This document shows, one piece after another, positions 1 through 13,377 of a DNA stretch of 64,000 bases. Location of the stretch: the NCBI RefSeq assembly GCF_002775205.1, contig NC_036457.1, positions 2,938,975 through 3,002,974 of the forward strand, given 5' to 3'. Source of the DNA: Xiphophorus maculatus. Its lineage: Eukaryota; Chordata; Actinopteri; Cyprinodontiformes; Poeciliidae. The stretch's first letter is position 1. The number at the start of each line of letters is the position of its first letter. Under the pieces are notes generated by a model. It ran no database searches, was not told the DNA's origin, and saw only the letters and a program-made list of their open reading frames with translations. Position numbers and translations under genes: made by a program.

Positions 1-66
1 CTAAACAAACTGGGACTGTGAATTCTCCACAGTCTGCAACCAAAATGTCTAACTTGATGTCGCCAC

Positions 67-180
67 ACTGCAAAAACATCAAATCTTATTAAGTATTTGT
101 GTCTAGTTTCTAGGGCAAATATTTTAGTACACTTGAAATAAAACAAAACTAACTTATCAGTAACTTTTCAGGAAGAAATA
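67..180. repeat. Dispersed repeat, partial copy 1 (starts cactgcaaaaa)
   Basis: This segment aligns with 10233-10442: both start with cactgcaaaaa and share blocks such as tctagtttctag, caaatattttag and caaaactaa. From memory it resembles a very common teleost non-autonomous DNA-transposon repeat; I cannot name the family. It lies in a clvs2 intron, just downstream of the second coding exon in gene orientation. Confidence 0.55.
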
Positions 181-222
181 GGATAGCTCAATCAGACGCT
201 GTTTGGTCATGCAGCTTCTTAC

Positions 223-3200
223 CTGCAGCCCCTCGATGGCCAGCCGCAGCATGCTGGGGGTCAGCTTGGAGGCCTGCTTGAAGGTGAAGTTGCTCCAGTC
301 GATGATGAGGATGAAGCCGTTCACCTGCAGCTCCGGGTCTTCGATCATGGACTCCAGAGACAGCAGGATGGCTCGCAGGATGTCCACAAACGTGTATCTG
401 AAGGAAACATCACAAGGTTTTCTCTTTTCTTTGAAGTAAAACATGGATGTTTCTACACATTACTCAGTTTGTTTTCATCTGTTCAGCCTTTCAGATCCAT
501 AATTCCTGTTTTCTCTGTAGCTAACGCTTTAACTGACTGTAAGGCTTAATATCTGCCTGCATGTTTCATGGTTCTTTGGTTATTGCCTCTCAGTTATAAG
601 GTCACTGGTTCCATGCTTGTGGTATCAGGTCAATTGACCAATGCAAACTGCCCTTAGGTGTTGAGTGCTGATGTTTTCACAGTTACAGTCCATTCACAGT
701 TTGTGTTCAACACAAATCTCCAGTATTTTATTGTGTTGTTATGCAGTAAGACACACAAAAGTGCAAAAACAGTTTTATGAGGGAAAATGATGCGTGGTAT
801 TAAATGTTTTCCAGCTAAAATCTGGCAAACATTTATGAGTCGATAGTTTGTAGAAAAACATTTTACTGCAATTTTAGCTCCAGCTTTGCACGTTTGGAAA
901 CTGAAAGTTTTTCTTCTTCTTTGCAAAAGAATCAGGTCAGATTACATGGAGAGTGACTCTGAACATCAATTTCAAAGTTTTACCATTGAATCTTAATTAC
1001 ATTTAGGTCTGGACTTTGATTAGGCCATTCAAAAACCTTTGATATACATTTTCATTGTAGCTCTGGATATTTGTTTCCAGGTTTTCAACCGGGACTGCTT
1101 GGCTTCTAACACTCCAAATCCAGTAATGGAATCCGCAGCATAATGCTGCCACCACCATGTTTCACTTTATGGTGATTTGCATTTGCATCTTCCTCAGCAT
1201 TCTGATTGTAGGCTAGAGAGCTAACATGTAGTAGCATCTCACCAAAGTATTATCTTCCTCATGCTCTGTCTTTCTGATTTTTCTTGCTACTTTCTCAAAA
1301 ACAACATTTGTGGGCTGATAGTCACATTTTTCCAATTTTTAGTTAGCTTACTCTCATGTAAATTGACTTCACAAAGGTTAATCAGTTTGTGTACTAAAAC
1401 CAAATAAGACACACATAAATGTATGTTTTTAGCATCACAAAATGTGGACATGTTCAAGCTCTAAGGCTGCAGAGACCTTGTTAGCTAAATTCACAGCTAG
1501 CCTTCTGCTCACTTTTATTTGCTTTTCAATCATGTTGGATCTAAGACCTTAATTGCCAGTAATGAAGGCTCCTGCAGAAATCAGCAACATAAGTTGGTGC
1601 CTCAGTGGATCCTTGAGGATTTTCATCCAGCTGATGCTTCAGATTCGTCAGCCTCCTGTCTGCTGCTCAGTTACCATGACATCATCTTACTCTTTCATCT
1701 CATGGTTTCATCATGAAACTAAATCATTGTGCAGAATCTAAATCCGTTTTTTGCAAAAATAATCTGCATAATTAACAGTAATAATGTTCACTTTTATTGT
1801 TTTTGTGCATATATTTAACACCAAGCAGACTGACACAGAGGTCAATATGTGACTAAAACTCTGGTTATTTAAACACTAAACAGGGCTGATCTCTTTTTAA
1901 AGCCAAACAAAATCACGTTCTGACCCGACTTTTACCTTTAACCTCAACCTAGATGATAATCTGGACCAAATCACGGTGCAGGCAGAGCATTTATGGGAAC
2001 ATGTGGGGAAAAATGAGAAGCAGAGGAAGGAGAATGACACAGCAATATTGTGTAAATTATAAATTAGGATAAATTTATGCAAATTAATGATTGATTCAAT
2101 GTAGTTTAAAACTAATTTATTCAATAAAAATCATCAATACAGGTCTTAAGATAAATGCTGATTAAGCAAAACCACAGTAGCAGCTTTCTTACCCTTAGAA
2201 AAACCTACATGGTTGAACTTTTTAGTTATTCATAATCATAGTATTATTTTTACTGTCATCAGTTTATGGATGAAACCAGTGGGCCTTCAGGTGATTTATG
2301 GTTCGCCGTCGAGCTCAAAGCAGGTGATCATGGTGTGTAAAAGCAAGCCTGCTTCTTCTCAAAGGGTAATGAGTTAACGAGACTTCAGTCCAGCAGCCGG
2401 TCGATCCGTCAAACTGCAATTAGGCCCAGCGCTGCTTTGAGGATGCAAACATGCTGACATGCAAAAAGAGGATTGTTGGCTGTAACTCGCCGCTTTTTCA
2501 ACCAATTAACAAGCAAATATGTGCAACATGTAGAATTATTTGCATCAATAGATTTTTAGCAAAGCTATTGATTTGAAGAGTGCAAGCATCATTAAAATGT
2601 CATTGTTTTGGATGTAAGAAAGATGAAATCATGACCTTTTGCTCCTTCCGTGTGACATGAATGCTGTGCAATTCCACTAAAAAACAAGAAATAAGTATGA
2701 AAAATAAAAACAAAGTTTCTATAAACTGGTTGGAAAGTATAAACAACCTTAAACTGATACATTTAACTCTGTTTTTACCAACCTTGCTGCATTCTACCTT
2801 TAAAGGGTTTTCCAAATTTCTTAGATTCTCTTCAGCCAAAAAAACATATTTTCTGGTTTGGCCTTTTTAAAACTCAATAGTTTGGCTCAATATGAAACTG
2901 AAAAACAACAATTTAAAATTTTCTACCAAACACCCGATGGTTTTACGATCAAAACTGACATCCGTCATGACAAACAAAACCCCCGGTCTAATCTAAAGAT
3001 GAGCATGAAGCTGCCATGTTTTACTGCTTCTTGTGTCAATTGTCCTTTTTTAGAATTATGGTTCCAGTTTGTTTTCATCAAACCACAAAACATTTGTAAA
3101 GATTTGGCATCCATCTATTTTCTAACAGTGGGGTCAGGAGGGGCTATCTCCAGCTAACGTAGAAATGAGAGGCTGGGTCACCTGGACAAGTCGCCAGTCT

Positions 3201-3240
3201 GTCGCAGGACAGGACACACAACCATGCACACACACACACA

Positions 3241-3293
<53 letters not shown>

Positions 3294-4368
3294 CTAGGGA
3301 GAATTTAGAGAGACCAATTAACCTAACAGTCATGTTTTTGGACTGTGGGAGGAAGCCACAGGGAGAACATGCAGAAAGATGGGCGGGGAATCGAACCCAG
3401 GACCTTCTTGCTGCAAGGCAACAGTGCTACCAACTGCTCCACTGTGCTGCCCTTGAAAGGACATGATGAATTTTTTTGTAATTTTGTAATTATGTTATTC
3501 ATGTGAACTATTTTCATGTTGATCTCTAAAATATCAATATTTCCACACAACGTCATGTTTTCTGATTACGTAATTTGTAAATATTAAATGATTGTTTTAA
3601 TCTTTCTTATTCAGTACAAGAGTCGCCTTTTTACAAAACTCTTCTTTTCAGTCATTTCTTGCATGATTTTTACTTTTAGTTGAGTAAAAAACATGTTTCT
3701 TCTCTTCCTTGAGTTAAATCTTTGCGGATTCGTCCATCTCTGTTAAAGTGTCCAAACATATCAGTCCATTTTATGACCCGTTTTAAAATGACTATATTTA
3801 ATATTTCACAGCTGTTTGGAGAAGGTTGCTGCAGTGTTTCTTAGTGACTGAGTGGTGCTGAACGGACAGCTCCTCCAGCCTCACTCATTCATTTCTACGG
3901 TTTCACAAACACAGATGTCTTTTCGACAATTTCGGCCCTAATTTCTTAAAAAAACATAAAAACATAAACAAATTCTCACCTGCTCTGGTCCCAGTTGGCT
4001 GCAAACAGGACCAGGATCTTCCTGCCGTATTTGTCCAGATTGGAGAGGACTCCCGGGAAGCCGTCCTTCAGAGCCTGCTTGATGCCCGGGTCGGTGGCCT
4101 TCAGGTTCTTGAACATGTCCAGGTTCTGCTGCCTGTACTCGAAGTACTGTGCCAGCAGCCGGAACGCCTCAAAGTGGTTGAATTTCCTCGCTCTGAGGAA
4201 TCTGAGGATGAAGGCGTCGTCTGTCCTGAGGAAGCCGATGTCCGGCCGGGTGATGATCATGTCCCGGACCTCCTGGATGTCCTGGTGGAGAGTCTCCGGG
4301 TTTTCCTTCAGCTCCACCTTGGCCTTCTCCAGGGTCTCCGGAGAGAGGCCAGCCTGCAGGTGAGTCAT
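223..4368 (-). CDS. clvs2: Clavesin-2, 5' coding exons (gene continues past the left edge)
   Basis: Two coding exons are visible: 3980-4368 (389 nt) and 223-397 (175 nt). Together they make 188 whole codons; the rest lies outside the window. The protein begins [20 protein letters not shown] and holds the CRAL-TRIO N-terminal helical region (about residues 10-95) and the first half of the CRAL-TRIO lipid-binding domain. The second exon reads [20 protein letters not shown] and ends at EGLQ. Splice sites are GTGAG and a TTCCTTCAG acceptor, then GTAAGA. Clavesins bind phosphatidylinositol 3,5-bisphosphate and act with clathrin on late endosomes and lysosomes in neurons. The residues fit clavesin-2 better than clavesin-1. 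An in-frame ATG lies 21 codons upstream (4431), but the extension is not family-like, so I start at 4368 as in known clavesin-2. The 3.6-kb intron holds a Tc1-like relic and a SINE-like repeat. Confidence 0.93.
880..1190 (-). mobile_element. Tc1-like transposase relic
   Basis: Read on the minus strand, the segment near 1134-1167 encodes [10 protein letters not shown], and the segment near 990-1035 matches the Tc1 block usually read as WPxQSPDLNxI. A later part resembles the DVHRRSPSN and FCKEEW region. Stops and indels break the frame, so this is dead sequence in the clvs2 intron. No terminal repeats were recognised. Confidence 0.7.
3105..3453 (-). repeat. tRNA-derived SINE-like repeat with expanded CA tract
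   Basis: On the minus strand the sequence starts near 3453 with a tRNA-like head that includes a B-box (GGTTCGATTCC, near 3389-3399). A body follows with tcccacagtccaaaaacatg, then a CA/TG tract and a tail ending in gttagaaaatagatggatg. This arrangement is very common in teleost genomes. The (CA)n at 3227-3287 is an expansion of the element's internal TG run. It sits in the clvs2 intron. Confidence 0.65.
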
Positions 4369-4639
4369 TGTTTGCAACAGCTGTCCCTCCGTGGGGGGTT
4401 CTGGTGAACCAGCTGAGGAATCGGTTAGCAACAGGGCAGGGAAGTGGACGGAGAGCGTTTAGTGATCAGTGGCTGACTTCAGATGGAGGCCTGCTGCTCT
4501 GAACACGTAATCCACCCTGAACTGGCACAGACGCCGCCGCTGCTCTCATTCTGTGATGCATTTTCTGCATATGGGCCACTCACTTTACGCACACAATCAT
4601 TTTTTTTAAAAAAAACAAGATTTGAACTTTATTATAATT

Positions 4640-4965
4640 TCCCAGCATGCAGATGATGAAGCGACGTCCGCCGGGAGCTTCAGGCTGCACCAACCTGCTG
4701 CTGATCCGGGTGGCCTGAGCGACAGCCGCTCGCCTCCATGTCAAAGCCGCTCCGCGCTTTCTCTCCCGATCTGTGACTCACTGACGACGGCAGCATCCCC
4801 GTCTCCCCGAGCGTCGCTCGAAGCGGCCGGACAATGCGGCACGACCCTGCAGCCGCTGCTACGTGAACACCAGCAGACCTCCGCCTTCAAAGCGCGTCTC
4901 CATCCGCGGACCTCCTGCGAGCTGCTGCGGGATGAATCCGCGGTTTAAAGCGCAAATCCGCCGCT
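4640..4965 (-). promoter_or_regulatory. CpG-rich promoter / first-exon region of clvs2
   Basis: This stretch is rich in CG dinucleotides and much more GC-rich than its surroundings, and it lies 270-600 bases upstream of the clvs2 start codon. That position fits a CpG-island promoter, perhaps with a non-coding first exon. A pyrimidine-rich sequence ending in CAG just upstream of the coding start (near 4410) could be the acceptor of a 5'-UTR intron. No transcript evidence is available. Open frames across this region on both strands are best explained by the high GC content. Confidence 0.5.
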
Positions 4966-5223
4966 TATTCTGGGAGTGAAAGTGAAAGAAATCAGAAGGG
5001 GAGGCGTCCGGCAGTGTACAGGTGTCCCGTGTGGTTTTGCCCCCCTCCTGCCTCCGGTTGCTGCTGTTTGGAGAGGGGTGGGGTGGATGAGGTGGGGGAT
5101 TACCGTCTGTTCGCTGAAAGTGACTGACATCCAGAGAGTCTCTGCTCGGTGTGTGGATACCACCGGGGGGGGGGTGGGGGGGTGGAAAGAGAAGGGAGGA
5201 GGTGGGAGGAGTGAGAGATGAAA

Positions 5224-5227
<4 letters not shown>

Positions 5228-5293
<66 letters not shown>
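5228..5293. repeat. (GA)n microsatellite upstream of clvs2
   Basis: About 33 uninterrupted GA units lie 0.9 kb upstream of the clvs2 start, next to a G-rich stretch (about 5164-5180). Open frames in this region that encode RE or SL runs are repeat artefacts. Confidence 0.97.
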
Positions 5294-5301
<8 letters not shown>

Positions 5302-5345
5302 CGGGATGCAAGGAGAAAGAGGACGAGGATGGAGAGACAGCTTAG

Positions 5346-8300
5346 ATGGAGGATGGAGAATGAATAAAAAAAATTATAATTTAGAAAGTAAAATAAAGCT
5401 CAAATTAATGGACTTTAGTCAGAATTTGTGGCCTTTTCTCATCTTTCTGTGATCCAGTTTTCTCAACATGTTTCAGTCTTTATATTCTTCTGCTTAAAGT
5501 TTTATGTATTCATCTTTTAAAATACATTAATTCATTAGTTGCTAAGTGCTGCTAACTACAGCCTTATATTCACTGCACTGGAACTTTTCCATGTTTCATC
5601 ATACATCTACACAATTCAAAGCATTTATTGCAATTTAATGTGGTAAATGTCACGTTAGAGGAAAGATTGGATTGTTCAACAGATTTACAAATACAATTCT
5701 GAAAAGTGCAGCATTTGTGTTCAACCCTTTTTTACCTTCTGCAATGTCATAATTAGTTAACAGTCTCCCTGTGGATAATTTGTTCTCAGTTTGCATCAGT
5801 TCCATTAGTTAAAGTGTGAAGAGTGTGAGGAAGACGTGGCGTTGATCATTTTTCAGAAGCAAAATCAAAAACTTAATTAAATTGAGTCTTTCTGGGGAAT
5901 TTTAAAGCTTTTGTTTTTTTACCGAAATGATTTTGGGTTTAAATTTTTGAAAGAGTCCCTGAATGGTTTCACTTTTATGTGCAAGTAAAATCTTTTTTTG
6001 AATGGAGAAAAACACAAAAATGAACCAAAGGATGTGGGAGGAAGAGCCACTTTTTGCAGCCTGAAATATGCAGGTTGCTCTGCTATGAAATATATAAAGC
6101 AAAACATTTGTAATGAATATGAAGATGTGCAGCAACAATAGAAAGCCGGATGGTTTGGGGTGTGTGACTGAAAGGCAGAGTGAGGAAGAGGAGGAGGAGG
6201 AAGGGGGAGGAGCTGACACCTGCTCAGCAGCCACCAGACAGCTGGACTTTAAAATGCTGAATTAATTTCTTTTGTATCCGCCTGATTATCTCCCATCATG
6301 GCTTTCTGTGTCAGTGCAAATGGTGCAGCGTTCAGCTCAGTTAGCTTCACTGCTGCCCGTTAAATCAGCAGTCCAGACAAATCTGGAGTAAATAAAGTCT
6401 AAATGAAGCTCTCTGCTGCGTTGTTCTAAACAGAGCCGTTTATTTCTCCCCCTTAAGATTAGCTACAATCCCAGCATATAGAGCCCAAAGCTAAAAATAC
6501 ATCATGTATGATATGACACAATTTTAAATGATCACAACAGATGTGAACCAGTAGATGTTTGATTAATGTATTCCTGAGTTTTTTCCATAAGTTTGAACTT
6601 CAAACGTTCAGCTGGTGGAAGATTTTCCCTCTGATGCTTTGATGTCAGGAAGTGGGTTAAATCTTGAACGTTTGTGCACTGAAGTTTGTTTAACTGCTTT
6701 AAAACACGAATATGGGCAACTTTAAAACATTACTTGACCAGCAGGGCAAGAAATGTACCGACAAAGAGAAATAGAGAAGAAAGTGCAGATGAAGAGTCTT
6801 TCAAAAATCAAAGATATGAAAATCTTTCAAGCTGAGGTCAAAGTTGGAAAGTGTTTTTTTTTCCTGATTTATCCTTTCACGATATGAAAGGTTGTTTTTT
6901 ATTTTGTGTTTATTATTATTTTGATTTAAGTTCTTCTATAAAGTTTATTGGCAGCTAGTGAATAATCAACAAATTCTATCTTCAAATTTCCTTATTTAGT
7001 AAAACTAAAAAACAGAATCAAATTTTGTCAGCTAACTTTGTGTCCTTTATATAGTTTATAAATGTTTAATTATACCATGATTGAGGATTCCCAATCCATT
7101 TACTTTCTTCCTCTTCTTGTAGTTGTACTTATTTGTTATGTTTTATAGTTTCTGTCACGTTTTTCACTCCTCTCAGCTGTTTTCCATCAGCTAATCAGCA
7201 CACCTGTTACCTATCCAGGAATCAATCCTGATGCTATTTATACTTCCTGATTTCCACACATTCTCCTGTTAATTACCCATTTAAATCCAGTTCAACTTGT
7301 GTTTCCAGCAGTCACTTGTGTCTCAGGATTTTGGATCCTCTTGCATATTTGTGAATCTAACGCCTCAGTGAAAAAGTTTTATTATCTCTGGGTTTTTTCA
7401 GAGAGTTTGCCACAAAACACACTGAGAAAACACAAAGAGAATCCATGGTCAATGGAAAAAAAAACCTGAAAATACAGAGATATGAACATGACTTCCTGCA
7501 AAGCCTAACTTGATTCACCTTTTTGGATAAAGTGGAGTTAAAGGAAACAGTTGAAGCTGTTTGGGGTCTGAGGAAAGATTCAGAACTTATGGTCAGATCA
7601 ATACCATCATATAAATCCTGTTTGAAGTTTAGCTATGATGTGACTGAGTTTATCCAGAGAAGATGATCTCAGCAGAAAACCAATCCTGGATAGGAAGTGC
7701 AAATTGTTGCCCATTTTTATGAACTGAATGTTTACTCTCTGATTTTTGTTCCTTGACCCTTGAATGTTTCTGTTCACCGCTGAATTCAGCATGAGGGAAG
7801 AAATGTGTCCAATATCCAGACTCAGTTAGCAGTGGAAATGTTTTCAAGCTGTTAAATGAGAAATTAATTCTTAGTAAATTTGTCTGAGTGAAATCCAAAT
7901 GAAATGACCTCCCACTCACAGCAGCACTGACTCAAACAAGCAGTGAAGCTCTGCAGCAGCGCCACATTTTCTCAAGGCAAGTCACAGAAAAGGCCAAAGA
8001 GTGGCGGCCATTTCCAAAGCTTTTAGTTACTATGAAACAGCAACAGTTGCAATCCAAGAAATTCAAAGTTAACAAGGATCTGCACAAAAGATAATGTCTA
8101 ATTTTTATTCAATCTGTCAATATCAGTTCAGTTTCATATTCATTATTCCATTGATTTTCCATGTTATTTCTATTCAAAGTCGTGGGATTTTTACCATCTT
8201 TACCTGCATGAGGTGGAGAGTAATTCACCCATTTAATACAGAACAATCACAGGGAAGAAAGAGACAAATCTATAATGCATGTTCAAGCTTTGTTCTGAAG

Positions 8301-9650
8301 TCTGATTAGAAATGAAAAAATCTACCTAATTTCTACATGTTTAAACTGCAGGAGAAAATAAATCAAGTTTCAAATCATATTTCATACATGATGTCAGAAA
8401 AATGTTTCAGTGACGTCCAGTTAATTTATAATACAGAGGAGATTTTGGTAATTCATAAAAAGTTAATTTCAGGAATTTAAAATGTGGAACTCATGGCTTC
8501 ATTCACATGATGTTAGTTAAATAGTTATTTTTTTAATTTGATGATTATTGTTTACATTTAATAAAAACTCAAAATTGAGTTTCTCAGACAAAATTAAGAC
8601 CAAAATAAAAATAAAATTTAAAGCAGAAATGTTTTGTTGTGGCGTCTAGAAAAAACATTTATAAGTCAAACAGTTCTGGATGTTTTGTGTACGAAGGATA
8701 AACCACTAAAGATCACAGCGGAAGAATCTGGTTCCTCACAGTTCTACTTCCAACATGTGAGTTCATAGAAAGTTTAGCAGAAGAACAAGTTTGATAGAAA
8801 AGGTGAGGAAGTGTGGAAATTTTACTTGCTTGTGTCATTTACTTTTTTTCATTCTCTGAATCACAGAAACAAGAACCATAATCCTACACTGCCATCTGCT
8901 GGTCAGTTCGTCTTTACTCGACTTTTCTGTCTGCCACGTCTTTTTTTTTTAAGGTAATATGGCAAATAAACCGATTAAATGTTTTATTATCTGTTATAGC
9001 TCTGTATTCTGTGAATAAGTAACAGATGTATTTAGATTTATAAATCTAAAGTTTTCTTACTTTTCTTTGTAACTCTGTGGCAGGACGAAATAAATGTAAT
9101 TGTTAAAAATGATGATGTCTGAGATTTTTATTGGGAATTTATGCAGTCCAGTGTTAAACCACTTCCTGCAAAAAGCCTCCTTATCTGCCTTTTTAATGTT
9201 GAATTAATAAAGGACATTTCCGTTCCTATCCGTCTATAACTCAGGTCATAAATCTTATCTAAACTGAGCTTTAAAATCTAATCCAACATTTTACAGAGTT
9301 ATAAATCCTAAATAAGTCCAATAGTTTGAACACTATTATCCTGAAATAAAAGCCACAAGCTTTCCCATTAAGCTCATAATACTTATGTGACTTTAAATTC
9401 ATGAAGTGAGAGGTTTAATCTGCAGAAACAGTACAGCAGCATAAACAGCAGGTGGCAGCATTGTTACGGTTCAATCCTGTGAAAACCTCATTTTTATCAT
9501 CAGTCAATCTGGTTTTAATATAATTAAAACCAGGAGGTTTAATAGGGTCAGTATTATATAACTGATTAAATCCACAGGTGCTGGACTCTAACATTGGGTT
9601 TTAATATCATTGTGAATTTTTTTTAAGCCTAATTATATTTGGTTTGCAGA
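5346..9650. other. Gene-free interval
   Basis: I see no exon, RNA gene or recognisable transposase here. The sequence is AT-rich with short homopolymers. Open frames are all shorter than 115 codons, lack recognisable domains and are not flanked by convincing splice sites. Confidence 0.6.
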
Positions 9651-10232
9651 CTGTGGTCAGTCTTTAGCTGCAGCATTTAAGTCTTTTTATCATATTTACA
9701 AACTGAAACTGAAGGTGGAACAGATTTGTGACAATAAGCTGCTAGATGAGATGAAGGGAAATAAGATTTCAACAGATTGCTAAAAAAAAAAAAACGTTCC
9801 CGCCAAAAAATCAAAGAGAAGAACAAAATTGGGGAAAATTGGGTGATTTCTCTGTGGAGATGTTTCTCCACATGAGGTGTGTTGGACCCCGAGGTCAGCC
9901 CGGAGCTCATCAGGTGGAAGAAAATGGATTGTAAGCCGTGTAGCGATCAAAGACGCAGGCCAACATGCCACACCCTCTGCTCCAACACTAACTAACCTCG
10001 TTGAGGGGAAACTCACTGACCCCTGCAAGCAGAGCAGACAGGGGGGTCAGGGGCTGGAGGAGGCTGGACGGTTCCTGGAAAGAAGGAGGAACAAGATGGG
10101 GTGAGGAGAGGTAGAAAAAAAAAGCTTTTCTCCTAAAACTTAATGCCATCTGAGTGAAACCACATTAAAAAACACAATAAGGTTAACAAAACTCAAACAC
10201 ATGACAATAAATCAGAATATAGTCCTGGTCAC

Positions 10233-10442
10233 ACACTGCAAAAAGAAAAAAAATCTTACCAAATATTTTCATCTAGTTTCTAGTACAAATATTTTAATGC
10301 ATTTGAAATTTGACAAAACTAAATCACAACCAACTCTTCAGCAAGAAATAGGAGTTTATTTTAAGTCAATAATCCCTAAATATTCATGAAAAGTACTAGT
10401 TCCACTGGTAGATTATTTCACTTATAACAAAACATTTTCCCT
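10233..10442. repeat. Dispersed repeat, longer copy 2 (starts cactgcaaaaa)
   Basis: This is the longer relative of 67-180, and extends through gtactagttccactgg and cttataacaaaac blocks. It has no coding capacity. The type is inferred from shared sequence within the window and general familiarity with teleost repeats. Confidence 0.55.
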
Positions 10443-11404
10443 TCCTAAGAGTCCTGAATTGCTCCAGGATGGCATTTCTGGCTAATTAATATGTTCATCA
10501 GTTTTATTTCATGCAGACAAAACTTTCGTTTTTGCTTTATGAGTTGCAGAAACATCCATATTTTGTTTATTTTGTTGTTTTCCTCATTTTCAGATATCGG
10601 TTCACATAACAGCTTAGCTCACAGCAACATGAAAAATATATATAATCTTGAGAAATAAAACGTAATAATCATGGCAGTTTTGATTGTTTGGAAACATTTA
10701 CATTTCATGTTTTCATCTCATTCAGTTTCTCACCACTGTAGTGAAATGACACACTTTTTTCTGATTGGCCACCATCTTTTGTGCCCATTCATAAATTCAT
10801 CCATGCAGGAACAATCAGAGCTTTGTGTTTCCACTCAAAAGATTTACTCCAGTGGGAAATGAACAACTGGTGTTGCTGGGTGAAATTTTAATTAGAGACA
10901 ATAGAAGACGTGACCGTGTCGTCGGGATGGCAGTAGCTGGCTTCGCTCCAGAAAATTATGTTTAAATATGATTTTGACCAGGATTCCTTTCAGTCTGTGA
11001 AAGCAAAACTTTTAAAATTCTGGGTTTTCTGTTTGTCTTTGATTAAACTATGTCTTCCCAAAAGATGAAGCAAGAAACCATTCTAGAACATCTTTTGTGG
11101 GATGCTGTCAGAATTTTTAATCAAACTGAATTGTTGCTGTCTGTATTTCTGTCTATTCCTCTCTAATCATGAAATGGGTTTTTGTCTGTGGTGATATACG
11201 GTTCTGGTGCCGTCTGCCCAGGCAAAATGGGCTCCAACAGGAAACCAAATTAAGAGTAAATAATCACCTCATAAATCAAACAAGACAAATGGTAAATAGA
11301 TAAACAAGTAAGAAGGGAAGAAAGTCAGTAAACAAGTAAATTAACTTACTAAATAAATAAAAGCCTTGACATGTTAGAAAATAGATGCATATTGCACAAC
11401 AGCG

Positions 11405-11800
11405 TATAAAACATTAGACATTAGCTGTGTTTTCATTATGAATTTTTGCCAAAGTGTCAATATTCTATTCATCTAATGTCAAAAAACACTATTTCATAAT
11501 TGTGGTGTTTCCATTAGATAAGAAACATACTTAAAATCACACATGAATAGGTTAGTACACGCGATAATTCAATAAAGACACCATCATCCTTCAACTACTT
11601 CCTGTCACCGTCATCATAGTTTGTTCTATTAGAAACATCTGATTGTTGATCAAACTTTTTCATTGCAGTTACAATAAGGCCACAAAACTATCTCCACATG
11701 TTTTTAGCAAAAAACCTGAGTTTTTTCACAATTGGTGTGTTTCCATTAAGCAAATTTATTTTCAAAATGTCAAATTCCACAATTATATGGTCAATGAAAA
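11405..11800. repeat. Dispersed repeat, copy 1 (gtgtttccatt family)
   Basis: This segment contains tgtgttttcatta, gtggtgtttccattag and tatatggtcaatg blocks. The same kinds of blocks recur at 51330-51680 and, more weakly, near 15230-15390 in the other orientation. It has no coding capacity and is probably a short non-autonomous DNA transposon family. Confidence 0.5.
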
Positions 11801-12101
11801 CATGTTTTTTTTAGTCAAAACAGAATATAAATATCTAACCTAGACTTTAGAGATGAGGCATAAATGAAATATTGAAGGGCTCAACTTGTGTATTTCTGCC
11901 ACACTCACTTTCTTTTTTTTTCTTAAATTAGCATTTTGTTTGGTGGCTCCTGCTCCAAGTTGGGACGGTCGCCACCAGAGTGAGGTAATGGCTTCTGAGG
12001 CGTCTGATTGGCTCCTGGAGACCTGCCTATGGTGGTCCCACAGATCTGGGCTACAAATGGGCTGAGAGCAAACTTCAACCTAATGGCTGACCCCCTCTAG
12101 T

Positions 12102-12103
<2 letters not shown>

Positions 12104-12175
<72 letters not shown>
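12104..12175. repeat. (AC)n microsatellite
   Basis: This is an uninterrupted AC tract of about 36 units in the region between clvs2 and smpdl3a. Confidence 0.98.
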
Positions 12176-12177
<2 letters not shown>

Positions 12178-13377
12178 CTCTGAAATTCCTTGCCTTGTCT
12201 CCCTCACTGATGAAGGCGGCCATTCATGGCCGGTGACAAATTACTACTGAAGCATGAGACTAAAGAGACCCCCCATCCCTGTGTTTCTGTCTCCATCTCG
12301 CTCCATTATGGACTGTGTGAGACTTGTGGGACAGAAAATCAGGCAGGACACCCCGGCCATGAAAGGAGTCTTATGTTTAGCTGCCCTGAACAGAAACAGA
12401 GCAATGCCAGTTAGGTTTTGTCATGAAAAACTGCATTGTTATTGTATCACTTAGCCTGGAAGTAAAGGTTGAGTTTTCACTTCAAAGAGCAGGCATGGCA
12501 TGATTTGTCAGAGATATTTAAAGATGGAGTGGTAAAGATTAAAGAAACGACAAGGAAATTTTTATTTTTTATTTTAATTTAGTCAAATTATAAATGGTAG
12601 AATATCTAATATTGTGACTAATAGCATTCAACATGCATGAATGTTGATTTGTTCATGCAAATCTGGCATTAAAAGTTACTACAAAGCATCTCACAGATTC
12701 AAAATTAAATCTGAAAAAAATATAAGGGAGGAGAGTTAATCCTCAACAACTAAACATAACATTTCAAATAAAGATAATTTAAGTTACATTTTCTTTTTGA
12801 AATCATTCTCTTTGCCTTCTTGGTTCTGGTCAGAACCAGTCTGTACTCCAAACGGGGCAGGCATCAGCCCCTATAGTATAGCTTGGCCATACTTTGACAT
12901 TTTCTTTTCTAATTTGCCAGTTGTCTTACTTTGTGTGATAATTATCACACCAAGTCCAAAAGCAAAAGCAACAGATTATCAGTGTTTGAATCTCTATGGT
13001 TAAGACAAAGGTCTTAACAACAAAGTTAACATTTATCTCCCAGCATTAACTTGCTCCAAAGGTTAATGCTTATTTAAGTTAATTTATAGGAGATTTAATT
13101 CAGATATCAACCTGTGTGGAACCTGCGTTGTTCTATCAAGTTCAGGTTTATTTTTAAAGCGCATTTCAGCAACAAGACAACTCAAAATGCTTCACATCAG
13201 AAAAACCTCATACAGTCACCAATTGTGAAAAAAGCAATAAATATTATGTTTTGTCAAATGCCATCATCAGAATAATCAAATCACATCATAAAATCATCAG
13301 TCAGCATATCTGGAGATTTTTATATTTCTCAATAGTGGAATAGTAAGGACTTTTCCTGAAGCATAGCTATTTATGCT

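Noticed and set aside
3383-3453. tRNA-like sequence with a good B-box
   Set aside because: It is the head of a SINE-like repeat and lacks a full cloverleaf, so it is not a tRNA gene.
4859-5311. Open frame of 150 codons on the minus strand near the clvs2 promoter
   Set aside because: Its start is a Ser-Leu run made by the GA microsatellite, and the rest follows from high GC content.
9877-10104. GC-richer block upstream of clvs2, possibly an exon
   Set aside because: No splice-flanked frame with known similarity is present. It may be a repeat or regulatory DNA.
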